Assembly: GCA_041648665.1 (NCBI GenBank)
Contig: JBAZOP010000064.1
Coordinates: forward strand, 1-17,198
Origin: a bacterium
GTDB lineage: Bacteria > UBA10199 > 2-02-FULL-44-16 > JAAZCA01
DNA: 17,198 bases
Reading direction: 5' to 3'
A program made the position numbers and the translations under genes. The notes beneath the pieces were generated by a model. The model did not search any database and had not been told where the DNA came from. It was given only the letters and a program-made list of their open reading frames with translations. Shown piece after piece: positions 1 through 6,641 of the stretch (position 1 is its first letter; each line of letters opens with the position of its first letter).

Positions 1-852
1 CTCCTGGGATGCCTTGCTGAAGAATATGAGCGATCCCCAGAACCCCACGCCCATCAGCACCGCGAGGAGCCAGTATTTGCCTGTGCCCGGGAGCGCGAGT
101 TTCGAGAAACTCCTCTTCTTTATGTTGAGGAAGATGAAGTAGAGGACGTAGGGGATCCAGGCGGCCGAGAATATGATGACCCAGGCGATGACACCCGAAG
201 TGAGCTGGCCCAGGCCGAACTGTTCGGTGGCGATCTTTTGAACCGTCGGGTTCGCCCAGATATAGCTCACTCCCTGCGCCACCGATCCCGCGCCTGCGAT
301 GATCGCGAGCACTACGCCCAGCACGAGTTTTCCCGGCTCTATCTTCTTTGTCCTGCCTTCGGCCTCCTGCGCGCCCGCCTTGTTCCTGTCGCGAGCCACG
401 CCGGCGGCCGTGCCCAGGCAGACTGCGAGCACGAAGATCGCGATGCCGATCAGCTGGGCGTAGCTGTAAGGAGTCCCCATGACCCCCTTGTGCCAGAGTA
501 TGGGTATCAGCGCCGAGCCGGCGGTGCCCATCGATATGTTTATGACGAACGCGAGCCCGATGCCGATGTAGCGGAAGGAGAGGGCGAAGGCGATCTGCCC
601 CAGGCCGAATGCTATTCCGCCGGCCACCATTGCGGTGAGGATGTCGGGGGGGAGGGCCTTCACGACGCTCATGACGTCATGGCCCATAAGGAGGATGCTG
701 AGCCAGGGGAGTATTAGAAAACCCCAGAAGGAGAAGGCGAACCACGTATTCTCCTCCTCCCATCGGACCATGTACTTCATCGGAGTTGCGAATGAACCGT
801 TGATGACGCCTGCGATCAAGACCAGCGCAAGAGCGATGATGACGATTTGCAT
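1..852 (-). CDS. RhaT-like sugar/proton symporter (DMT superfamily), 3' end outside window
   Basis: A polytopic inner-membrane permease; 284 codons are visible from the ATG at 852 and the reading frame is still open at base 1. The sequence is a run of hydrophobic helices with short loops, starting MQIVIIALALVLIAGVING, followed by SFATPMKYM and a WEEENTWF segment. This resembles the RhaT L-rhamnose:H+ symporter family, where the same N-terminal pattern (APFKK then W.WE..W) occurs. RhaT is about 340 residues, so roughly the last 60 are missing. A strong ribosome site (AAGGAGG, 861-867 on the minus strand) supports this start. The gene diverges from the barrel protein at 892 with only 39 bp between the start codons. 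The substrate cannot be assigned: the family placement is fairly sure, rhamnose specificity is not. Confidence 0.72.
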   Translation of the reverse strand, partial: MQIVIIALALVLIAGVINGSFATPMKYMVRWEEENTWFAFSFWGFLILPWLSILLMGHDVMSVVKALPPDILTAMVAGGIAFGLGQIAFALSFRYIGIGLAFVINISMGTAGSALIPILWHKGVMGTPYSYAQLIGIAIFVLAVCLGTAAGVARDRNKAGAQEAEGRTKKIEPGKLVLGVVLAIIAGAGSVAQGVSYIWANPTVQKIATEQFGLGQLTSGVIAWVIIFSAAWIPYVLYFIFLNIKKRSFSKLALPGTGKYWLLAVLMGVGFWGSLIFFSKASQE

Positions 853-853
853 A

Positions 854-882
854 TTGAGTTCCTCCTTGGCACGATGTATAAA
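854..882 (+). promoter_or_regulatory. Sigma-70-type promoter for the 892 gene
   Basis: TTGAGT (854-859), a 17-bp spacer and TATAAA (877-882). The predicted transcription start is about 889, which leaves a leader of about 3 nt before the ATG at 892. No Shine-Dalgarno sequence is present. The -35 box overlaps the ribosome site of the divergent permease gene. Confidence 0.55.
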
Positions 883-891
883 ATAATCACT

Positions 892-1782
892 ATGAAAAAG
901 CGAGCCATTTTGATCTCAGCGGTTGCCGCGTTTTTTTTCATGACAACAGAAGCCGCAGCTCAGGTCGGCTTCAATCCGGAGTATCTGGGCAATGCGGCCG
1001 GCGCTCCCAGGTCGGGTTTCTGTCTCAAGTTTTTCACCAGCTATTTCTACCAGAACGGCATCTCGGCCCACGATATCGAGACTGCGTTCGAGCCCCAGCT
1101 CTTCATCCCCGGCTTCACGGGCGACATAAAACGCGACCAGATCCAGTTCATAGCCCACTTGCCGGTCGGCTACCGCAGGGAGATGACCGCTGCCGGGACC
1201 GTGGAGTCGGTCACCGGCATAGGCACGCTCACGGTGAACGTGGAGCACTTCTGGCATCTCATCGACGAGGAGGATATGCAGCTCTGGTTCGATAACGCCA
1301 TAACCTCCGGCTATCCTACTGCCACGGACCACGAGGGTGTGAGCACCGGCGGTGGGCTTGCGCCCTTCACGCGCATAGGCGGGAACTCATTTTCGATCGG
1401 CTGGTTCACCGAGTCTTTCTTCAGGTACAAGAAGTGGCTTTTCTCCGTCAATCCGGTCTCGGTGGCCTGGGCGTTCGAGGATGATCAGACAAACTCCCGC
1501 GACGGACTCAATATCTCTGTTATGAACAGCTCGGTAGGCTACCAGTTTTTCAAGAAGGCGGCGCTGGGTGTGAACTTCGGCTTGCAGCTCGGCAGGGTGG
1601 CCGGCTCGTACGGCCCTGCGGGCGCCGCTGCCCCGTATGTGCTACGGGCCTATGCGGGTCCGGCCGCGAATATCAGCCTGCCCAAGGATTCGAGCCTGCA
1701 GATAGGCGGGGTGATCGACTTCGCTACGAAGAGGGAATCCAAGGGCTACGGCATTTTCACCGCGCTCTGGCATGAGTTTTAG
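892..1782 (+). CDS. Exported beta-barrel-like outer-membrane protein
   Basis: 296 residues from ATG 892. It starts with a clear Sec signal peptide (MKKR, a hydrophobic core, then TTEAAA, cleavage predicted after A23). The mature part has alternating polar and aromatic strands, is rich in Gly, Phe, Tyr and Trp, and ends in a C-terminal Phe, as outer-membrane barrels do. The strand pattern recalls the Phenol_MetA_deg (PF13557) group of putative outer-membrane proteins; this is recognition from pattern, not a search. The frame is open upstream to 847 and 874, but 892 gives the proper signal peptide. There is no Shine-Dalgarno sequence; the promoter at 854-882 would give a nearly leaderless message. 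It converges with the TSUP gene, only 3 bp separating the two stop codons, with no room for a terminator. Confidence 0.68.
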   Translation: MKKRAILISAVAAFFFMTTEAAAQVGFNPEYLGNAAGAPRSGFCLKFFTSYFYQNGISAHDIETAFEPQLFIPGFTGDIKRDQIQFIAHLPVGYRREMTAAGTVESVTGIGTLTVNVEHFWHLIDEEDMQLWFDNAITSGYPTATDHEGVSTGGGLAPFTRIGGNSFSIGWFTESFFRYKKWLFSVNPVSVAWAFEDDQTNSRDGLNISVMNSSVGYQFFKKAALGVNFGLQLGRVAGSYGPAGAAAPYVLRAYAGPAANISLPKDSSLQIGGVIDFATKRESKGYGIFTALWHEF

Positions 1783-1785
1783 TCC

Positions 1786-2544
1786 CTACATGTAGTACTT
1801 CCACACAAGATAACCGAAGAGCAGGGCCACGGCGACCATGAGCATGCGGCGCACGAATGCGTCGCCGCGTCTGATCGCCATGCGGCTCCCCGCATATCCG
1901 CCCGCGATGTTGGCTAGGGCCATGGCGATGCCGATCTTGTAGTTCACGTTTCCGGAATACGCGAACGCGACGAAGGCGCCGACGTTCGAGGCGAGATTGA
2001 AGGTCTTGGCAGTGGCCGAGGCGTTGAGGAGCGTGATGTGCGAGAAGAGGACAAGGGCGACGATGAGGAATGTTCCTGTGCCGGGTCCGAAGAATCCGTC
2101 GTAGAGTCCAACGATGGAGCATGCCCCGATCGTGGGCATCCAGAGCCTTGTTCCGTGCGGCTGGTGGATGCCCACGGGGTGGAGGATCGATTTCGACATG
2201 AACATGAGGATCGCCGCAGGGGGCAGCGCCACGACCAACGCCTTGCCCAGAGCGGACGGCGGAATTATGAGCGCGAGTTTTGCGCCGAGCACCGAGGCTG
2301 CGAGCGAGAAGGGGACGCCGATCGCGGCGATCTTCCAGAGCACCTTGGCGTGACGGTGAAAATTGGCGAGTGCAACCGCGGTGCCGCTCATGGACTGGAG
2401 CTTGTTCGTGCCCAGGGCGATGTGCGGCGGGACCCCGGCGGCGAGCAGTGCGGGCAGCGAGATCAGCCCGCCGCCGCCGGCGATGGAATCGATGAGGCCG
2501 GCAGCGAAGGCGGCCGCGGACAGGAATGCGATGGTCAGCGCCAT
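1786..2544 (-). CDS. TauE/SafE (TSUP) family permease
   Basis: 252 residues and about eight hydrophobic segments, an inner-membrane protein. The N-terminal GLIDSIAGGGGLISLPALL followed by ALGTNKLQS is typical of the YfcA-like branch of TSUP. The second half has the matching repeat (GLYDGFFGPGTG, then NASATAKTFNLASN), the two-fold internal duplication of this family. TSUP members move small anions, often sulfite, sulfonates or sulfoacetate; the substrate here is unknown. Length is normal. No Shine-Dalgarno sequence precedes the ATG, and a good sigma-70 promoter (2551-2579) sits so close that the mRNA should begin at or next to the ATG. It follows the 474-residue gene on the same strand after 45 bp but appears to have its own promoter. 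Confidence 0.88.
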   Translation of the reverse strand: MALTIAFLSAAAFAAGLIDSIAGGGGLISLPALLAAGVPPHIALGTNKLQSMSGTAVALANFHRHAKVLWKIAAIGVPFSLAASVLGAKLALIIPPSALGKALVVALPPAAILMFMSKSILHPVGIHQPHGTRLWMPTIGACSIVGLYDGFFGPGTGTFLIVALVLFSHITLLNASATAKTFNLASNVGAFVAFAYSGNVNYKIGIAMALANIAGGYAGSRMAIRRGDAFVRRMLMVAVALLFGYLVWKYYM

Positions 2545-2550
2545 TTTTGT

Positions 2551-2579
2551 TTTATATGGAGATTCGGATCAGGTGACAA
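2551..2579 (-). promoter_or_regulatory. Sigma-70-type promoter for the 2544 TSUP gene
   Basis: Read on the minus strand: TTGTCA (2579-2574), exactly 17 bp, TATAAA (2556-2551), then 6 nt and the ATG at 2544. The start point should be at or one base before the ATG, giving a leaderless mRNA. It lies in the 45-bp gap after the upstream gene. Confidence 0.65.
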
Positions 2580-2589
2580 CGAATATCAG

Positions 2590-4014
2590 TCAGGATACCG
2601 GCGTCATCGGTATCATGACCGGCTCGCGCCTTACTGGAACTTCGACCGGCGGCTCGATGTAGAGCAGCGAGTTCTCGAAGATCTCGGGGTCATCGGGGGC
2701 CATCAGCTCCTGCCAGTCGTCCCACTCGTCGTAAAAGGTCTGGGTGGCAATCAGGGCAATGCCTATGCCCATCGCGATCACTCCGAGGGGCAGAGAAGCC
2801 GGCGTTATCAGGAGGCAGCCCGCGGTCATGAATATGGCGCTGGCCATGCCGAGTGAACCGGATATCATCATGTGCCTGCTCGCCTCGTAGGAGAGGGTGT
2901 CGTCGCTGGCGCCGTTATAAGCCATGATGGCGTTCGGAATGAACTGGATAACGCCGCCTGCCACGCCCAGCCCCCTCATCGGCCAGAGTATCCTGGCCGG
3001 TATCACCATGGCGTTTGCCGAGAGGACATCGGTGCCGGCCTTAATGCCCGCCAGATTGCCCAAGCGTGCGGTGTTGGCCGCGCGGCTCACGAGGTAGTAG
3101 TTGTAGTAGCTGTAGGCCGCGCCCTGGCCTATGTCCACGGCGCCGTCGCCGAGCGCGGAGAATCGCGCTGATTCAGGGTCGTCGATAAAGTGATCGATCT
3201 CGATGCCGACCTTGATGCTGCCGCTGATCGCCTGGAGCGCGAACGAGGCGTAGGAGATTCGCTTTCCTACGTCGAACGCCTTGAAGGCCTGCATCTGTCT
3301 TGCCTCGTGCGCTGCTGCGTCGCCGGCGTCCAGGGCCTTCTGCGCCGACTTTATGTGATTGAATCCCTTTGAGTAGAATTTCTGCACCCCTATGAACGAC
3401 AGTGTGTTTGCGGTGTCGCTGCCTATGACCGCGGCCTCGGAGGGCGCGCAGCCCTGGCCTGCGACGCAGTCCGCTATGGCGGCGCTGTTTCCAATGATGC
3501 GCGCCCCGTTTGCGGATATCATGATGCGGGACATGAGCCTTCCCTGGGCCGCGCCCGATGTGCGCAGCGCCTCCGCCTCCTCCTTGCTGAGGTCGGCATG
3601 GCGGTACTTCGCAGGGATGAACATACGCTTGAGCATCTTGGTCGAGATGTTCTGCGGCCTGTAGATCATGGTCATCGTGTCGTTGAAGAGCTCGTCGTTC
3701 GGATTGACAGCGAATCTTGAGGAATAGGTGCGGTACATCATGTTCGCGCGCGGCACGAATGCAGTAGCAAACATGGGCCTCCACAGCGCCTGCTTTGCGG
3801 TCTTGTGGACGAGCCACGCGCGGCTGCCCGAACTTGTTTCGGATTTTTCTTCCGTCGGATCCGGCGGCTCGTCGACGATCGAGTCTATGACAGGTATTAC
3901 CTCGTCAGCGGGGTTCGCCTGGACGCACTCCTCAGCGTCCTCGTCGTAGTAACCGGGGACCGTGGGCAGGGCGCCGTATCCCGCGGGCAGCATCTTGAAT
4001 GGCTCGTTTTCCAT
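2590..4014 (-). CDS. Unknown 474-residue protein with hydrophobic hairpin near the C-terminus
   Basis: Family not recognised. There is no signal peptide. The first ~65 residues are acidic and proline-rich (DEDAEE, DEPPDPTEE) and look disordered. The middle (about 70-300) is helical, with several Ala-rich stretches and a Cys pair (CVAGQGC). Residues ~300-425 contain small-residue-rich hydrophobic segments, the strongest at about 382-424 (Met, Gly and Ala-rich, two helices separated by TPASLP). The tail is acidic then Pro/Val/Met-rich. A soluble front part followed by amphipathic and hydrophobic helical hairpins is the general build of pore-forming or translocation modules, but I see no diagnostic motif. 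AAGGGTGAG lies just before the ATG, yet the predicted ECF-type -10 (4022-4027) overlaps it, so the transcript may start at the ATG. It is flanked by two TSUP permeases. Confidence 0.7.
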   Translation of the reverse strand: MENEPFKMLPAGYGALPTVPGYYDEDAEECVQANPADEVIPVIDSIVDEPPDPTEEKSETSSGSRAWLVHKTAKQALWRPMFATAFVPRANMMYRTYSSRFAVNPNDELFNDTMTMIYRPQNISTKMLKRMFIPAKYRHADLSKEEAEALRTSGAAQGRLMSRIMISANGARIIGNSAAIADCVAGQGCAPSEAAVIGSDTANTLSFIGVQKFYSKGFNHIKSAQKALDAGDAAAHEARQMQAFKAFDVGKRISYASFALQAISGSIKVGIEIDHFIDDPESARFSALGDGAVDIGQGAAYSYYNYYLVSRAANTARLGNLAGIKAGTDVLSANAMVIPARILWPMRGLGVAGGVIQFIPNAIMAYNGASDDTLSYEASRHMMISGSLGMASAIFMTAGCLLITPASLPLGVIAMGIGIALIATQTFYDEWDDWQELMAPDDPEIFENSLLYIEPPVEVPVRREPVMIPMTPVS

Positions 4015-4021
4015 CTCACCC

Positions 4022-4048
4022 TTATCGTTCGGTAATTAAAAAGGTTGC
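4022..4048 (-). promoter_or_regulatory. ECF-type promoter candidate for the 474-residue gene
   Basis: On the minus strand, GCAAC (4048-4044, continuing CTTTTT), a 16-bp spacer and CGATAA (4027-4022). This is one of four copies of GCAAC-N16-CGAWA in the window, each upstream of a gene in the right orientation. The ATG follows 7 nt after the -10 element. Confidence 0.55.
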
Positions 4049-4183
4049 TTGATATTTTAGAGGATACCCTTGCCCCCTTGCTTCCAGTTCGGAGGCGGGG
4101 TGGAGGGTTGCTCATGCCGGGGACGTTGTCGCCGCCGATCTTCACTTGGTCGGATGGAAATAGGCATTTGTATAATTGGCACG

Positions 4184-4212
4184 TTGAGTTTCGTTCGCTG
4201 CGCCGGTATATT
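4184..4212 (+). promoter_or_regulatory. Sigma-70-type promoter for the 4219 TSUP gene
   Basis: TTGAGT (4184-4189), 17 bp, TATATT (4207-4212), then 6 nt and the ATG at 4219; this predicts a leaderless mRNA. A perfect TATAAT also lies at 4171-4176 with only a weak -35 (TTGGTC 4146-4151, 19 bp) and may be a second, upstream promoter. Confidence 0.55.
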
Positions 4213-4218
4213 GAGTCC

Positions 4219-5034
4219 ATGCATCTTCTGTTCTACGCTGCGGTCACTGCCTCCCTCATGCTCATCGCATTTGCGGCGGCGATGCTGGGCATCGGCGGCG
4301 GCACGCTCTTCACGCCGTTGCAGATCTTCTTCGGCATCGAGATGCACGAGGCGGCCGCCACCAGCCTCTTCCTCAGCGCCATGCTGGGCCTCTGCGCCAC
4401 CTTCGTCTATCACAGGGCGGGCAAGATCGACTGGGCCCTGGCGCTTGTGATGGGAGGCACGGCGGCGGCAGGCGGTTTTGCCGGGGGGTATCTCGCTGCA
4501 TTCTTCTCCGACTTCACGCTGGTGATCATACTCGCGGCGTCGCTTGTCATTGCGGGCGCTGGCATGCTGCATCCCGGGCTCGGTCTCCATCAGCGCATAT
4601 GCGGCGGGGAAGGGCGGCACCTCTGGAGGAGAAGGACATTTTTCGAGGATGAATACACCGTGAACCTGGCGGTCGTGCTCCCGCTCGCGTTTGTCGCGGG
4701 CTTTGCAGCCGGGCTGGTGGGCATCGGAGGGGGAGTGATAAACGTGCCGATCCTGGTGCTGCTCTCCGGCGTGCCCATAGACGTCGCAGTCGCGACCAGC
4801 AGCATGATCGTCGGCTTCACCGCCATCTTCGGATTTGCTGGCCATCTCGTCTCAGGGCAGTTGAACTGGACGATGATCTTCATATTCTCCATCGGCGTCG
4901 TGCCCGGCGCGTGGCTCGGCGCACGCACAATGCTGCGCCTGGACAAGAGGAGGCTGAGGCTCGGTTTTGGGATCCTCATGTTCTTCATAGCGATCGTGCT
5001 CATCCTGAGACAACTCTTCGCAGGTCATAATTAA
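4219..5034 (+). CDS. TauE/SafE (TSUP) family permease, second copy
   Basis: 271 residues from ATG 4219. Two internal repeats each carry the family signature: MLGIGGGTLFTPL followed by HEAAATSLFLS in the first half, and VGIGGGVINVPIL followed by DVAVATSSMIVG in the second. About eight membrane segments, with a central polar loop at residues ~115-150. The frame is open upstream to 4045, but those residues are not membrane-like and are unlike family N-termini, so 4219 is the better start. It belongs to a different TSUP branch from the 1786-2544 gene (GIGGG rather than AGGGG), so the pair is not a recent duplication. Substrate unknown; sulfite or sulfonate-type anions are common in the family. 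There is no Shine-Dalgarno sequence; see the promoter at 4184-4212. Confidence 0.85.
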   Translation: MHLLFYAAVTASLMLIAFAAAMLGIGGGTLFTPLQIFFGIEMHEAAATSLFLSAMLGLCATFVYHRAGKIDWALALVMGGTAAAGGFAGGYLAAFFSDFTLVIILAASLVIAGAGMLHPGLGLHQRICGGEGRHLWRRRTFFEDEYTVNLAVVLPLAFVAGFAAGLVGIGGGVINVPILVLLSGVPIDVAVATSSMIVGFTAIFGFAGHLVSGQLNWTMIFIFSIGVVPGAWLGARTMLRLDKRRLRLGFGILMFFIAIVLILRQLFAGHN

Positions 5035-5150
5035 TATATAAATCAATAGGATATAGACGTTACTCCCCTGCGATCCCTGCGGCTGATTTTATTTCTTGCC
5101 CACGGCCGCATTTCAGTAATAAGAGTCGTATAAACAGCCTGGAGGTGTTT

Positions 5151-5705
5151 ATGCGCAAAATCCTTTTGATCTTCACAGCTCTTTTGCTTGCGGCCTGCAG
5201 CCATAATGACGGAGCGGGGATGCAGTTCGACACGAATCCTGATGTCGGAAAGGCGCGGAGCCAGTTCGGCAACCTCGACGTCTTTGTGCCCGGAGCCGTG
5301 AGCCCGGATTCTTTCAGCCGGCGCATCTCCGTGGACAGGGACATGTTCATGACCGTGTATCTCAAATTTTATGATGATTTCGAGCTCGCATACGAATGCG
5401 ACGGCACCGAGCTGCTGGATGGCGACACTTTTGAGACCATATTCGCCTTCACGCAGGACGCCGGTCTTCTGGAGATGCAATCGGCAATCGATGAGGAATG
5501 CATTGGAAGCGTGCCGTGGACGATATCCTTCAAAATCGTGGGCGGCGCCTCCAATGAGTTCGATTTCATGCAGTGCGGGCGTTCCATCAACGAGTTGCAC
5601 GAGATCGTAGATGACATGGTCGTCTATCTGCAGCAGGTGGCGGAAGAGGAGATGCAGGATTGCAACAGCGGCTCCTATGCCTACGAAGAGGAGGTCGAGG
5701 AGTGA
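5151..5705 (+). CDS. Acidic lipoprotein of unknown function
   Basis: 184 residues. The signal peptide has a lipobox LAAC with the lipidated Cys at residue 16, so the protein should be anchored to a membrane facing the periplasm. After a short linker comes a globular region (about 35-165) with four or five Cys residues that could form disulfides, and an acidic C-terminus (YEEEVEE). GGAGG at 5141-5145 fixes the start at ATG 5151; a GTG at 5145 in the same frame overlaps the ribosome site and is rejected. The 116 bp upstream hold only a weak promoter (TATAAA 5129-5134 without a good -35). It shares its style (short lipobox, Cys-rich body, acidic tail) with the lipoproteins at 6642-7514 and 8730-9245, but I see no clear sequence alignment. 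Confidence 0.72.
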   Translation: MRKILLIFTALLLAACSHNDGAGMQFDTNPDVGKARSQFGNLDVFVPGAVSPDSFSRRISVDRDMFMTVYLKFYDDFELAYECDGTELLDGDTFETIFAFTQDAGLLEMQSAIDEECIGSVPWTISFKIVGGASNEFDFMQCGRSINELHEIVDDMVVYLQQVAEEEMQDCNSGSYAYEEEVEE

Positions 5706-5729
5706 GGGGCTGCATCTTTTGCGCTCTCG

Positions 5730-5738
5730 TGCTATAAT
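5730..5738 (+). promoter_or_regulatory. Extended -10 promoter for the 58-residue gene
   Basis: TGCTATAAT is a perfect extended -10 element (TG-N-TATAAT). The -35 region is poor, as is common for extended -10 promoters. The predicted start (~5745) is at the first base of the AGGAGG ribosome site (5745-5750). Confidence 0.55.
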
Positions 5739-5758
5739 ATCCTCAGGAGGCTGAGGCC

Positions 5759-5935
5759 ATGGAAAAAAAGCGAAACATGAGTTATTTCCTCGGCGTGCCG
5801 AGGATGGGGATGAAGCTCAGGCATGACGTGCCGTACGGCGAGCAGGAGCGGGACATGCACGAAAGGGTGAAGAAGATAGATGACAATTGGGAGAAGTGGA
5901 AGGACGAGAGGGCGAAGAAAAAGAGGATGGGATAG
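5759..5935 (+). CDS. Small highly charged protein, 58 residues
   Basis: Begins MEKKRNMSYFLGVPRMGMKL and continues as a charged helix containing DDNWEKWKDERAKKKR. More than half of the residues are charged; there is no signal peptide or membrane segment, so it should be cytoplasmic. Evidence that it is a real gene is unusually complete for its size: extended -10 promoter (5730-5738), consensus AGGAGG 8 nt before the ATG, and a strong intrinsic terminator (5961-5996) soon after the stop. Family and function unrecognised; basic and acidic residues alternate, so nucleic-acid or protein binding is possible but unproven. Confidence 0.68.
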   Translation: MEKKRNMSYFLGVPRMGMKLRHDVPYGEQERDMHERVKKIDDNWEKWKDERAKKKRMG

Positions 5936-5960
5936 ATCCGGGTGGCGCAGATCGAACAGG

Positions 5961-5996
5961 GGCCGTCGTGATGACACGACGGCCTTTTTATTTTTT
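5961..5996 (+). terminator. Intrinsic terminator after the 58-residue gene
   Basis: A perfect 10-bp stem GGCCGTCGTG (5961-5970) and CACGACGGCC (5975-5984) with loop ATGA, followed by a T-rich run (5985-5996). It ends the + strand transcript. The run overlaps the stop codon of the convergent murein endopeptidase gene by one base. No T-tract exists for the minus direction. Confidence 0.92.
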
Positions 5997-6604
5997 CACT
6001 TGTGGGCCGTCGCCGGCCTGGTCCTGGCTGCCGGCCGGCCGGGGGCAAAGCCCCAGGTGCGCACTTCGCCCGTGTCCACATGGATGAAGCCGCGATTTTT
6101 GTAAGAGCCTACGCCCCCCTGCTTCAGGGAATGCGCGAAATTTCTCAGCGCTATCTTCGACACCCCCGGCACCTCGATGTCCGCTGCGCGGCCCTCCATG
6201 TGCAGGCTTCGCTTTGCGACCCTGCGTCCCTTCTTTCGCATGAGGGCGTTTCTCTCAGGGCTGCGGTACTCCGAGATGATCTTCACCTCGTTCGACTTGA
6301 AGCGGTCCTCGACGGCGTCGAGTATCTCGATGAGCTTCGGGTCGATGTCGTGATTTTCGCCGGTGAGCCTGCATCGGAAGAAGAGGGAGATCTCTTCGAA
6401 TGCGTCCTCGTTGTACCTTCCATCCTCATCCCTGTATTTGAATTGTGTGCGTTCGTTCCTGGACTGGTTGTAGAGCGTGACCGTGCCGTCGCCGCGGAGG
6501 TGTCTGGGGATGTCTGAGGCTTGCGAGGCGCTGCAGAGGCCGACCGCCAATGAACAGGCGAGGGAGATAGTCGCGATTCCTCTCCATGTCGTCGGGAATC
6601 CCAT
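5996..6604 (-). CDS. Exported murein endopeptidase, MepK/YcbK type (DUF882, peptidase M15)
   Basis: 202 residues. A signal peptide (core IATISLACSLAVGL, cleavage near residue 30) sends it to the periplasm. The catalytic core matches the DUF882/M15 zinc peptidases: SEYRSPERN (111-119), SLHMEGRAADI with H135 and D142, and HVDTG with H175, i.e. His, Asp and His zinc ligands. E. coli MepK cleaves mDap-mDap (3-3) crosslinks of peptidoglycan; the same role is inferred. The tail is Pro/Arg/Ala-rich. The start is unusual: there is no Shine-Dalgarno sequence, and a perfect TATAAT lies 10 nt before the ATG, so the leader is only about 4 nt. There is no better internal start that keeps the signal peptide. 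Confidence 0.87.
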   Translation of the reverse strand: MGFPTTWRGIATISLACSLAVGLCSASQASDIPRHLRGDGTVTLYNQSRNERTQFKYRDEDGRYNEDAFEEISLFFRCRLTGENHDIDPKLIEILDAVEDRFKSNEVKIISEYRSPERNALMRKKGRRVAKRSLHMEGRAADIEVPGVSKIALRNFAHSLKQGGVGSYKNRGFIHVDTGEVRTWGFAPGRPAARTRPATAHK

Positions 6605-6614
6605 CGAGGCTTAA

Positions 6615-6641
6615 ATTATAGTGACGAGACGCAACTGTCAA
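6615..6641 (-). promoter_or_regulatory. Promoter for the murein endopeptidase gene
   Basis: On the minus strand: perfect TTGACA (6641-6636), a 15-bp spacer and perfect TATAAT (6620-6615), 10 nt before the ATG at 6604. The spacer is 2 bp shorter than ideal, which often lowers basal activity and is a known feature of promoters that need an activator. The -35 box starts directly beside the stop codon of the upstream lipoprotein gene. Confidence 0.65.

Noticed and set aside
4057..4845. 262-codon minus-strand open frame opposite the second TSUP gene
   Set aside because: The + strand encodes a clear permease with both GIGGG repeats; the minus product is His/Arg/Glu-rich low complexity.
5106..5132. 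CGTATA at 5127-5132 as an ECF-type -10 for the 5151 lipoprotein
   Set aside because: The sequence 16 bp upstream is CCGCA, not GCAAC, so the -35 is missing.
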